Source: Bacteroidota bacterium (lineage in GTDB: Bacteria; Bacteroidota; Bacteroidia; 2-12-FULL-35-15). Taken from it: a DNA stretch of 64,000 nt. This document shows positions 35,250 through 43,201 of the stretch, one piece after another. The notes beneath the pieces were generated by a model that saw nothing but the letters and a program-made list of their open reading frames with translations, was not told where the DNA came from and made no database searches. The stretch lies in assembly GCA_025963775.1 (NCBI GenBank), contig JAOQAD010000041.1, positions 151,779 through 215,778 of the forward strand, written 5' to 3'. The stretch's first letter is position 1. Each line of letters opens with the position of its first letter. The position numbers and the translations under genes were made by a program.

Positions 35250-36416
35250 CTACCACCTTCTTAATTCTTTTATTGATTCATGCAATACCCGTACAAATAC
35301 GTCAAGATCCTTTTGTGTAGTAAATCTACCAAGACTAATCCTGATAGAATTAAAAGCTAGCGTTTCAGATAATCCCATAGCTATTAGTACATGAGAAGCA
35401 TCTAGAGAGTTAGCTGTACAGGCACTACCATTGCTAAGAGCTACGAGCTCTTTATTCTCAGGATTAGACAAACGCATGATTAATGCTTCACTATGAATCC
35501 CGGGCAGGCAAATATTTAAAGTATTATATAGCCTGTTGTCACTATTTCCATTAATGAATGCCCCCTCTATCTTCAATAACTCTTTTTCTAATTCATTTCG
35601 CATTTTTCTAATACGATTTTCGTCACTCTTTGATTCTTTTTCCGCAATTTCACAAGCAATTCCCAGCCCCACAATACCTGGTACATTTAAAGTTCCACTA
35701 CGAAACCCCTTCTCATGTCCTCCTCCATGCTGTAAAGCTTCTATCGATATTTTACGAGGACGTTTCTGCCTAACATATAAAGCACCAACTCCTTTAGGTC
35801 CATATATTTTATGGCCGCTGAAAGGCATTAGATCAATTTGCATCTTTTCTACATCAATATCTATTTTCCCTATAGCTTGAGTGCCATCGGTCATAAAAAA
35901 AACATTATTACTATGAGCAATCTCTGAAATAGCTTTAATGTCCTGTATTACCCCTGTTTCATTATTAACATACATAACACTTATTAATATTGTTTCAGGA
36001 CTAATCGTTGCTTTCAACAGATCAAGGTCTAATAAGCCATCTGTATTTACTGGAAGGTAGCTAACTTTATATCCTTTTTTCTCTAAATATTTACAAGTAT
36101 CTAATACAGCACTATGTTCTGTACTTACAGTAATAATATGTTTTCCTTTTGAGCCGTAACTTTCAGCAATTCCTTTTATTGCTAGATTAATCCCTTCTGT
36201 CGCCCCTGAAGTAAAAATAATTTCATTGTGGTTACAACCAATTAAAGAAGCAATCTGTTCTCTAGCAATCTTAACAGCTTCATTAGCGCCTACCCCAAAT
36301 TGATGCGTGCTACTTGCATTTGCAAAATTATCTGTTAAATACGGCATCATAGCTTCTAAAACCCGAGGATCAATCTTTGTTGTTGCATTGTTATCTAAAT
36401 AAATGAATTCTCTCAT
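35250..36416 (-). CDS. dndA: Cysteine desulfurase DndA (IscS/NifS-like)
   Basis: 388 residues from the ATG at 36416 (MREFIYLDNNATT). Class V PLP enzyme: TEHSAV and DGTQAIG in the cofactor pocket, the Schiff-base Lys in FSGHKIYGPKG, and the sulfur-carrying Cys in SNGSACTANS. It supplies persulfide sulfur, in this context to DndC. An IscS role for Fe-S clusters is possible, but the location inside the dnd locus favours DndA. It is transcribed towards the operon, convergent with dndB, so it is under separate control from dndCD(E). Confidence 0.9.
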   Translation of the reverse strand: MREFIYLDNNATTKIDPRVLEAMMPYLTDNFANASSTHQFGVGANEAVKIAREQIASLIGCNHNEIIFTSGATEGINLAIKGIAESYGSKGKHIITVSTEHSAVLDTCKYLEKKGYKVSYLPVNTDGLLDLDLLKATISPETILISVMYVNNETGVIQDIKAISEIAHSNNVFFMTDGTQAIGKIDIDVEKMQIDLMPFSGHKIYGPKGVGALYVRQKRPRKISIEALQHGGGHEKGFRSGTLNVPGIVGLGIACEIAEKESKSDENRIRKMRNELEKELLKIEGAFINGNSDNRLYNTLNICLPGIHSEALIMRLSNPENKELVALSNGSACTANSLDASHVLIAMGLSETLAFNSIRISLGRFTTQKDLDVFVRVLHESIKELRRW

Positions 36417-36606
36417 AATCAATAAATAATAGTCCTATTAAGTATTATATAAAGGTACGAAATACTTGCTTTTGTAACCTAATTCCAATAAGGACAGTTA
36501 TTAACCCGTAAAATTGTAAAGTCAATATTATGTCTCCATTAACACTTTCTCGCGGACAAAAAATGACCGCGACAGAAAATATTTTTGCGCCATAAAACTT
36601 AAAACT

Positions 36607-36891
36607 ATGGCAATAGAAATCATCACCAAAGAAGACCTTGCTAACTTCAAGGCAGAATTACTCAATGACATTAAGCAGCTTCTGGAGTCTTCCGGTAAAA
36701 TGGAACAAAAGAAATGGCTACGTTCCCCCGAAGTAAGGAAGATCCTCAACATCTCTCCTGGTACACTTCAAAATCTTCGTATTAATGGTACGTTGGCTTA
36801 CACCAAAGTAGGCAGCATATTATTTTACAGTGCCGATGATATTGAAAAAGTATTAGCGGAAAACAAAATTGATCATTCAAAGCTTAAATAG
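36607..36891 (+). CDS. Excisionase/MerR-like HTH_17 protein, second copy
   Basis: 94 residues, similar along the whole length to the protein at 26419: IITKEDLANFKAELLNDI, then WLRSPEVRKILNISPGTLQ and LRINGTLAYTKVGS. It is followed after 23 bp by a partial copy of the gene that follows at 26709, so the HTH/replication module is present twice. The upstream 185 bp are shared with the divergent dndA and should hold both promoters; the only candidate I see is generic A+T-rich DNA. Confidence 0.82.
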   Translation: MAIEIITKEDLANFKAELLNDIKQLLESSGKMEQKKWLRSPEVRKILNISPGTLQNLRINGTLAYTKVGSILFYSADDIEKVLAENKIDHSKLK

Positions 36892-36914
36892 AACTTATCT
36901 TACCTTCATGACTA

Positions 36915-37253
36915 ATGACGCAAATAAACCATCTTATTGTGGCTTATCAAAAGCTACAAGCTGATAACCGCCTTCGCTCAGCCCATGTCAGCCTGTACAT
37001 GGCTCTGTTTAATTATTGGAACCTGAACAAGTTTGAAAACCCGGTAACAGTCAGGCGCAGGGATCTTATGCCATTAAGCAAAATTAAAAGCAAGGCAGCT
37101 TATCATAAGTGCATAAAGGAATTGGATAATTTCGGATACATTAAATATCTACCTAGCTATAATCCGTTTATGAAAACAACTGTTACAATGAATACTTTCA
37201 ATTTAGAGGAATGCCCGCATTGTAAGCAATATTATTTTATAAATAAAAATTAG
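36915..37253 (+). CDS. Winged-helix protein, truncated paralogue of the DnaD/DnaT-like helper
   Basis: 112 residues corresponding to the N-terminal domain of the protein at 26709: LIVAYQKLQADNRL, HVSLYMALFNYWNLNKFENP, then KCIKELDNFGYIKYLPSYNP. It stops where the Asn/Ser-rich linker and DnaD-like C-terminus should begin, and no ATPase gene follows. So it may keep DNA binding but not helicase loading. The ending CPHCKQYYF with a CxxC is its own. The stop codon lies within the terminator stem. Confidence 0.72.
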   Translation: MTQINHLIVAYQKLQADNRLRSAHVSLYMALFNYWNLNKFENPVTVRRRDLMPLSKIKSKAAYHKCIKELDNFGYIKYLPSYNPFMKTTVTMNTFNLEECPHCKQYYFINKN

Positions 37254-37287
37254 GAGCAAGTTATCACAGGATGATAACTTGCTCCTA
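37251..37287. terminator. Perfect 16-bp hairpin, bidirectional terminator
   Basis: TAGGAGCAAGTTATCA-CAGGA-TGATAACTTGCTCCTA between convergent genes. The first base triplet is the stop codon of the gene at 36915. The run AAAAGA / TTTTTA flanks either side. Confidence 0.85.
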
Positions 37288-37301
37288 AAAGATATTAGTC
37301 T

Positions 37302-38264
37302 TTATAAGTGGAGTCTTGAATACCTTTCTTCAAGAAGCTCTGTATATTTCTCCTTAAATTCTTCAGATAGGAATGAGTTCATAATCCATTCCAGTGCGGT
37401 TGTTTTATTGTCAGCAAAGCGCTTAAATACGCCTTTAATCTGTCTTTCTGTAAGGTCTAAACCTTTCGCCAGCTGTTCAAAGTTTTCCCTTCTCAACTTC
37501 TTCTTTTTACCTTCCAAAGTCAATGCAAGCTCTTCCTTATCTCCCGGGTTAACAATTACTACATTCAGGAGATCATAAGCCGGAGACAATACCCAATTTT
37601 TATTGTCTTCATTAATCAGCGAAAAATTCTTTAAATGCATGTCGTTATTTCCTGTAATAAAGCTGAAAAGGCTTAGTTCAAAGAAATACAACTTATCTAA
37701 CAATACATTGTCAGAATGGTCACCAATACCTTTACCTACACGCTCCATAGAACTTCTGTATTTATCAAAAGCTTCAAGGATCTGGAACATATCCAACATG
37801 TGAATTTTCTCTCCATTTGCCGTCCGGTCTATGCGCCTTGTTATATAAGATAACTCGCCTGATTGCAATCTTATTAAGCTCGATGGTACAGTCCTGATTC
37901 CAAAAGCCTCCGCGATTCGCATCGTGAGGTGTTCATTTTGTGGCATTTCAGGATAATGTTCCGATGGTGGCTTAAAAATATAATTACCGCCCAACGTACC
38001 CACTACCGTTAGCCTTCCAATCCCGCCATCTTTCAATGTTTGATTAACCAGCGATAAGGATAATTTAGGTTGTACACCCGGTACTGCAACACTTCTTTCA
38101 ACTACGTTCTTTGCAAGCTCTGCCATTTCCCCGAATGAATAAGGCAACAAAGGTGCATTCTTAACCCCGAAAAATTCCATGCTACAATGCTCATGAAAAT
38201 CGTCCTCTATGGTCGTTTCCAAATTCTGGTAACAATATAAACACCTCTTACTCATCTTCCCCAT
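37302..38264 (-). CDS. hipT: HipT-like Ser/Thr kinase toxin (HipA without N-subdomain)
   Basis: 320 residues. A small Cys/His cluster opens the protein (CLYCYQN ... HEHCSMEFFG). Then comes the HipA kinase: the PGVQPKLSLSL motif (nucleotide site), GTLGGNYIFKPPS, the catalytic loop NNDMHLKNFS and the metal-site segment SPAYDLLN. The N-subdomain 1 that normally begins HipA is missing and is encoded separately as the upstream gene. This is the hipB-hipS-hipT layout, in which HipT phosphorylates a target such as an aminoacyl-tRNA synthetase. The start codon overlaps hipS by 17 bp; a second ATG at 38255 is also possible. Confidence 0.88.
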   Translation of the reverse strand: MGKMSKRCLYCYQNLETTIEDDFHEHCSMEFFGVKNAPLLPYSFGEMAELAKNVVERSVAVPGVQPKLSLSLVNQTLKDGGIGRLTVVGTLGGNYIFKPPSEHYPEMPQNEHLTMRIAEAFGIRTVPSSLIRLQSGELSYITRRIDRTANGEKIHMLDMFQILEAFDKYRSSMERVGKGIGDHSDNVLLDKLYFFELSLFSFITGNNDMHLKNFSLINEDNKNWVLSPAYDLLNVVIVNPGDKEELALTLEGKKKKLRRENFEQLAKGLDLTERQIKGVFKRFADNKTTALEWIMNSFLSEEFKEKYTELLEERYSRLHL

Positions 38265-38580
38265 GTATTGGTTTCACACTTACGGCTCCTATGCAGTTCT
38301 GGCAACAAGCCAATAATAAACCCATTCTGTCATTCGGATTTATTTTCCAATTCTTAGAAGCAATATCAAGTAACCATCCTTCCGGAATAAGTCCTTCAAA
38401 AAACGGAAACAGACGACTATCTCCAAAAGGTAATTTAGTAACCGGCATCGAGAAAGTAATAAATTGATCTGGGTACTTTGAAACATACTCATCTTCATAT
38501 TTAAAAACATACCGCCCCTCATCAGTTTCCGTTAGTATTCCAGCCAACACCTCTTTATAATATATTTCTGCGCTTCTCAT
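38248..38580 (-). CDS. hipS: HipS-like antitoxin (HipA N-subdomain 1)
   Basis: 110 residues forming just the HipA N-terminal subdomain: FTFSMPVTK-type strand (FITFSMPVTKLPFG), FFEGLIPEGWLLD and the end CIGAVSV. In the E. coli O127 HipBST system this small protein is the neutralising partner of the HipT kinase, while HipB boosts neutralisation and represses transcription. Its start overlaps the hipB stop by one base (TAATG), so the three genes are translationally coupled. Confidence 0.86.
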   Translation of the reverse strand: MRSAEIYYKEVLAGILTETDEGRYVFKYEDEYVSKYPDQFITFSMPVTKLPFGDSRLFPFFEGLIPEGWLLDIASKNWKINPNDRMGLLLACCQNCIGAVSVKPIHGEDE

Positions 38581-38801
38581 TATTTACCTTTTGCTATATT
38601 TTTGAAGTTTACAGGTGCCAACTCATGACCAAACATTTTAAGCACCTGGTTCACCTTTTCAAGATTTAAATTACCTTTCCCCTGTTCAATCTTTCTTATT
38701 ACGGTAAGCGCAACGCCTGCCCGTTCAGCAAACTCTTGTTGACTGAGATTGGCCTTCTTTCTTTTTTCCTTAACGAACTCTGCTAGAGATACAACTTCCA
38801 T
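38580..38801 (-). CDS. hipB: HipB-like XRE repressor
   Basis: 73 residues, one Cro/CI helix-turn-helix: LSQQEFAERAGVALTVIRKIEQG. It lacks a long C-terminal tail. It should bind the three palindromes at 38814-38913 directly upstream, with the first only 12 bp from its start codon, and thereby autoregulate the hipBST operon. Confidence 0.87.
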   Translation of the reverse strand: MEVVSLAEFVKEKRKKANLSQQEFAERAGVALTVIRKIEQGKGNLNLEKVNQVLKMFGHELAPVNFKNIAKGK

Positions 38802-38813
38802 TTTTATATCATA

Positions 38814-38913
38814 TTATATGCTTTTACATATAGTATTGAGCAAATATACAAAATTATATGCAATTGCATATAACGAGCTACCTAAATGAGTTTTTATATG
38901 CATTTGCATATAA
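38814..38913. promoter_or_regulatory. Three hipB operators with exact 40-bp spacing
   Basis: 20-bp sites at 38814-38833 (TTATATGCTTTTACATATAG, imperfect), 38854-38873 (TTATATGCAATTGCATATAA, a perfect palindrome) and 38894-38913 (TTATATGCATTTGCATATAA, near-perfect). Starts are exactly 40 bp apart, so HipB dimers would lie roughly on one face of the DNA. The hipB promoter must lie among them. Confidence 0.85.
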
Positions 38914-39957
38914 TCAGTTGCGCTATAAAAGCTCTTTAAACATGGTAACTTTTAAATTTGTCAAGTAAACCGAGCAGAATACTTGACATTTTCATGTTGA
39001 ATTGCCCTACAATTAAGGTTTCCAAGGGCAGGCTGATTTTAGTGCATTTGTGCAGCAATTGGCTGCACAATTACAATCAGATCATCTCCTTGTCACAATT
39101 CTACGAATATTTGTGACAAGCATACTGTTTAATCAACTGAAATTCAAAGCATTACACAAGTAAACAAAATCCAGCTCCGAAATCACCAACTGCCCAACCT
39201 TCAGCTTTACAGACCATGATCATCGCTTCGAACGAACATACAATTAACCGGAAGCATTCTCCCGGCATTCCGCTCCGGATTGAAATTCTCTTAATCGTCA
39301 GCATCCTAGGTTATAAGGTGTTCGCCCTTCGGTCGTCAGCAAAAAAATCCGCCAAACCATTGCCGCATTTGCAAATACTGCTCGTTATCCTAAAGCAATT
39401 TGCAAAAGCGGCAATGCCCAAAGCCAAGCCGCGAAAATGCGGTTAGGCTCTGGGTTCGTTTGTCATATTTTTTGCGCTCCTTCCTCAGTTCTCACTGCAG
39501 CCTACCTTGTCCTGCCAAGCCGCTTTACTCATTTCACCTACACTTCCACCCGGGACCGCTTCGCTTTTCCCTGGGTGTTGCTCCGGCTCATTCCTTGCAG
39601 CCGCTTATCAGGCCACCGGCTGCAATTATTTGGCTCGCCTGCGGGTCACCTCGGGCTGCGGCAGATCTTCTTTATTTTGCCACTGCTCCGCGTGGCATTT
39701 TTAAGGTAAGCCTTGTGTAGCGCATTGCGCTTGTACCAAGCGCAATTTCTACAAAGGTCGCAAGCGCACTCATTCCGCTGCGCTGCACTCCGTGCGTTCC
39801 TTGCTTCCTCCCTCGTCTCCGCTCGCAAGGCGGCTCGCCACACAGCGGATTGCAATAAAAATTGCAACCGCTCTCCCTACGCTAGCTCAAGGCTGTATAA
39901 CCTAGTTTCCTAAAAATGTCACGGAAGTCCAAAAGTGTCCATTGAAAAACAAAATAA
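38914..39957. other. 1.04-kb non-coding region rich in inverted repeats
   Basis: I see no gene. Part A (39003-39120) holds four stems: TGCCCT/AGGGCA (39003/39025), CTGATT/AATCAG (39033/39075), TTGTGCAGC/GCTGCACAA (39048/39062) and CTTGTCACAA/TTGTGACAAG (39089/39111). Part B (39358-39416) is an inverted repeat CATTGCCGC.TTTGCAAAT / ATTTGCAAA.GCGGCAATG with one mismatch. The 16-mer TTCGTTTGTCATATTT at 39455 is also at 26315. From about 39480 to 39890 the DNA is G+C-rich, open in several frames at once and full of short repeats, unlike the A+T-rich genes on either side. It could be a replication or transfer origin or a structured RNA. Confidence 0.6.
39912..39946 (+). repeat. Direct repeat copy 2 at the right edge of the first cargo block
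   Basis: AAAAATGTCAC-9-CAAAAGTGTCCATTGAA, matching 28118-28153. It lies 48 bp before the start of the GHKL ATPase gene. Confidence 0.8.
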
Positions 39958-39993
39958 ATGACAGATGTTTGCTATTCATTCAAACTCATAATA

Positions 39994-42900
39994 ATGACGG
40001 CAACAAACACAGTTATAAGGAAAACAGTTAATTCAATTATCGAATCTCAACGCGAAGAAGGAGAAGGTCGTGAACTTTTAAAAGATTTAGATAATTTAAT
40101 ATCTCTAAAACGTGATAAAAAATTGCGTTGGGTTTGGGAATTAATCCAAAATGCGGTTGATTGTTTTGAAGGTGATAAAGTAAATATTTCAATTAAATTA
40201 ACTCCTGAAAAAGTTATATTTAGTCATGATGGTACCTCATTTGAATTAGAAAACTTAATCGCCTTAGTTAGGAAAACCTCAACAAAATCCGTAGAAGGTT
40301 TAGAAGGTAAAAAAGGAAAATTTGGCACTGGTTTTATCACCACGCATGTTTTATGCTCCAAAGTGTCTGTTTCGGGGTTTCTCAAAAATGAAACCGGGGT
40401 TAGAGAGTTTTCACTTGAAATTGATCGTTCTATTACTGGCCTTCCAGCCTTACTATCCTCATTAAAACACACTTTCGAAAAAATTGATGAAATAAACAAT
40501 AAGCCACCCGATGCAAATCCATCTAAAAACTATACATCATTTGAGTATCAGCTGGATGAGAGTAAATTTCTTATTGCAAAAGATGGCTTAGAAGAACTTA
40601 AGCGTGATCTACCTTTTACCCTGCTAATAAACAATAAAGAATTACAATCAGTTACAATTACAGACGAAAACAATAAAACCATCTCTTTTTCAATAGAGTC
40701 CCCAATACCTATAAATTCGAATTTAAGTTTTTCTAAAATTACTGAATCCAATTCGACTACGGAGTTTGGCTTGCTTTTCTCAAAAAAAGAAAATGAACTG
40801 ACAATCGCATTTCCAGCAATAAAAGATCCTAATGGGTATTCCCTTGGTCGAATAGGCAATCAGGCAAGAATATTTAGAAACTTCCCATTGATAGGAACAG
40901 AAAACTTTCACTCTCCTTGTTTTATTCATTCCGAAGGCTTTCAACCATCCGAACAAAGAGATGGAATCCGAACTCTAAAAGACGATGAAGAAAAGCCAGA
41001 CAAATTTGCTGATGAAAATCGTAAGGTGTTGAAGCAGTATGCCGAATTATTAAACACAACGTTTACTGATCTTATAAATAATAAAGTAAACAATTTTCAT
41101 TTATTTGCAGAAAGCGGTATTCCTGATAATTCACAAAATTACCTAGCCGTTGAGTGGTTTACAAAAGAAATTCAAAAACCTATAAGAGATTTTCTGCTTA
41201 AACATGAATTAGTGCATACCGTTGATGGTAATAAAATCAGGATCGAACAAGCTAAATTTTTGAAAGGAATTGAGCCCGATCACGATCTTTACAGCATAGT
41301 CTCAGAATTATATCCTTCAAACTGCCCCGATGAAACAAGCTACGAAGATTGGAAATCGATAATTGATCAGGATGCCCAATCTTGGCCTAATGGCATATAC
41401 ATCGGAATTGAAGATGTTGTTCAGGAAATTAGCATCAAGGAAAATATTACAAGTTTGAAAGTCCTAAATGATAAGCCCTTAAATTGGTTAAATAAACTTA
41501 TTAGCTACGTTCTTAAAACAGGTAGAATAGATCTGATAGAGCAAAAATCTATTTATTTAAGTCAGTCCAATCAATTTAAAAAGCGATCAGAGCTTCGTAT
41601 CGACCCTGGATTCAAAGATGGATTCAAAACAATTTCTAAAAATATCTTCAGAAACCTTTATAATGATTTCGTATCGGGAGATATAACAAATCAAGATGGC
41701 GTTTTTGAATTCGATAAAGCGGACTTCTTCAATGCGCTTAATAAGTATATCGGTGCATTAGAAATATCCAAAGCAAGTAATGAACAGGTACAAGCAATCT
41801 TTGAACTATGTTGCTATTTTAGAAATGATTTAGCAAAAAAACGGAATGAGTGGTTTGAGATCATTAATCAACTGCACCCTACTCTTGCAAGAGAGAAAAT
41901 TGTTACTAAAGAACTGGATAACTTCGATTTTGAGTCAGTAGATAAATGGACACTAAAATACATATGCAATTCTATTCAACAGTCCATAACCCTTCAAGCA
42001 TTTACCGCAAAGTATTTTCCGGAGAATGAAAATGCAGCTTATAATTGGTTAAATAGGCTGATCACTTATGTTACCTCCACAAATGAAGAAAACAGGGATA
42101 TCGCATTTAAGTTTGCGATTGTTCTTACTCAGGATGGTAATTTCAGGAAGTATGAAAACAATAATTTATACAGAGAAAATAAACCAGCTGATTTTGAACT
42201 TCTTTTTAAAGAATTAGTGAAAAAATATGTTGGAAAAGATCCTCAAAGCTATTTAATCGACACCAAAATTTTAAACGATTATTTGCAAAGCGAAGGGCCT
42301 GACTTTTTAACAAAACAAGTAGATCGGCTCTTTAGTGAGAATGCTATTGAAAAGGAAGTAGAAGAAGGTGGTAAGTTTAATGCTCTGTTTCATGAACTTA
42401 ATAACTGGTATGGCCTAGAAGAAGTAAAACAGAGTCCGAAACCGGAAATGTATTTTCCAATCTTTAAAGGAAAAAGACCATCTCTTTCAGTTAGGGCTTA
42501 TGGCAAGGAAATGAGCAGAATTGTAGCCGAAAAAGGAATAACAGAAATAACAGCACTTTCAACATTAAAACTTCAATCTAGCGAATTGAAAAAACTTGAA
42601 TCTGCAGCACAAATGGCTGGTGGTACTCAGGTATTACTCGACAAAGCTCAAGAAATATTTGATACAGCAGAAGCAATCCGTTGGAGGCAAGCAGTTGGCG
42701 CAGCTGCAGAAAATGCATTTAAAGAACTAATGGGCGAAATTGAAACTAAGTTTGATCTGGAAAACCCTGATATTGGAAAAGATTTTACCATCATATCTAA
42801 AGAAACCGGCAAAGAATTCTATATTGAAATTAAAAGTACTGTAATAGGTCAGGATAGTGTTAAAATGTCTGCCTTACAAGGTGATACTGCCTATAAAGAA

Positions 42901-43191
42901 AAACAAAGGTATGCTTTATGTGTGATAACTCGCCCCCATAACACGATTATAGAAAAAGACTACTTTTTGGAAAATGTAAAATTTGTAATAAACATAGGTG
43001 AACTTATTGGCGATAAAGTTATTAAAATGAAAGAAGAAATTTCTCAATTAAGCCAGCATGAAGTTGGTGATGTTACTGTTAGCATGGAAAATAAGACATA
43101 TTCTGTCCATGTAAATAAAAACATTTGGGAAAGTGGTATTGGGTTCCAGAAGCTAATTGAACATCTTAACAACTATTTATTAAAACCTTAA
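39994..43191 (+). CDS. Large GHKL (sacsin-like) ATPase with C-terminal DUF3883-like nuclease domain
   Basis: 1065 residues from the ATG at 39994 (MTATNTVIRK). The N-terminus is a sacsin/Hsp90-type GHKL ATPase: WELIQNAVDC (Glu49, Asn53, Asp56), SHDGTSF (78-84) and GKFGTGF (108-114). The long middle (about 250-880) is helical with no known domain. The C-terminus (about 890-1000) has GAAAENAFKELM, an Asp-rich stretch, and FYIEIKST followed by KMSALQGDTAY, the pattern of DUF3883, a PD-(D/E)xK-like domain, with Glu-x-Lys as catalytic residues. The architecture suggests an ATP-gated nuclease, a common plan in phage defence. It is followed after 10 bp by the SMEK gene. Confidence 0.8.
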   Translation: MTATNTVIRKTVNSIIESQREEGEGRELLKDLDNLISLKRDKKLRWVWELIQNAVDCFEGDKVNISIKLTPEKVIFSHDGTSFELENLIALVRKTSTKSVEGLEGKKGKFGTGFITTHVLCSKVSVSGFLKNETGVREFSLEIDRSITGLPALLSSLKHTFEKIDEINNKPPDANPSKNYTSFEYQLDESKFLIAKDGLEELKRDLPFTLLINNKELQSVTITDENNKTISFSIESPIPINSNLSFSKITESNSTTEFGLLFSKKENELTIAFPAIKDPNGYSLGRIGNQARIFRNFPLIGTENFHSPCFIHSEGFQPSEQRDGIRTLKDDEEKPDKFADENRKVLKQYAELLNTTFTDLINNKVNNFHLFAESGIPDNSQNYLAVEWFTKEIQKPIRDFLLKHELVHTVDGNKIRIEQAKFLKGIEPDHDLYSIVSELYPSNCPDETSYEDWKSIIDQDAQSWPNGIYIGIEDVVQEISIKENITSLKVLNDKPLNWLNKLISYVLKTGRIDLIEQKSIYLSQSNQFKKRSELRIDPGFKDGFKTISKNIFRNLYNDFVSGDITNQDGVFEFDKADFFNALNKYIGALEISKASNEQVQAIFELCCYFRNDLAKKRNEWFEIINQLHPTLAREKIVTKELDNFDFESVDKWTLKYICNSIQQSITLQAFTAKYFPENENAAYNWLNRLITYVTSTNEENRDIAFKFAIVLTQDGNFRKYENNNLYRENKPADFELLFKELVKKYVGKDPQSYLIDTKILNDYLQSEGPDFLTKQVDRLFSENAIEKEVEEGGKFNALFHELNNWYGLEEVKQSPKPEMYFPIFKGKRPSLSVRAYGKEMSRIVAEKGITEITALSTLKLQSSELKKLESAAQMAGGTQVLLDKAQEIFDTAEAIRWRQAVGAAAENAFKELMGEIETKFDLENPDIGKDFTIISKETGKEFYIEIKSTVIGQDSVKMSALQGDTAYKEKQRYALCVITRPHNTIIEKDYFLENVKFVINIGELIGDKVIKMKEEISQLSQHEVGDVTVSMENKTYSVHVNKNIWESGIGFQKLIEHLNNYLLKP

Positions 43192-43201
43192 TTTAGTAAA
43201 A

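Noticed and set aside
35250..36416. Housekeeping IscS instead of DndA
   Set aside because: There are no IscU/IscA/HscA genes nearby, and the gene is enclosed by dnd genes on a mobile island; a role in phosphorothioation is more likely, though the motifs alone cannot separate the two.
38814..38913. CRISPR-like array from three regularly spaced repeats
   Set aside because: Only three 20-bp palindromes with 20-bp, non-unique A+T-rich spacers and no cas genes; their place upstream of hipB fits operators.
39400..39720. Overlapping frames of 65-106 codons in the G+C-rich non-coding region
   Set aside because: Several frames and both strands are open at once, the peptides are low complexity, and none has a start signal; I read it as non-coding.
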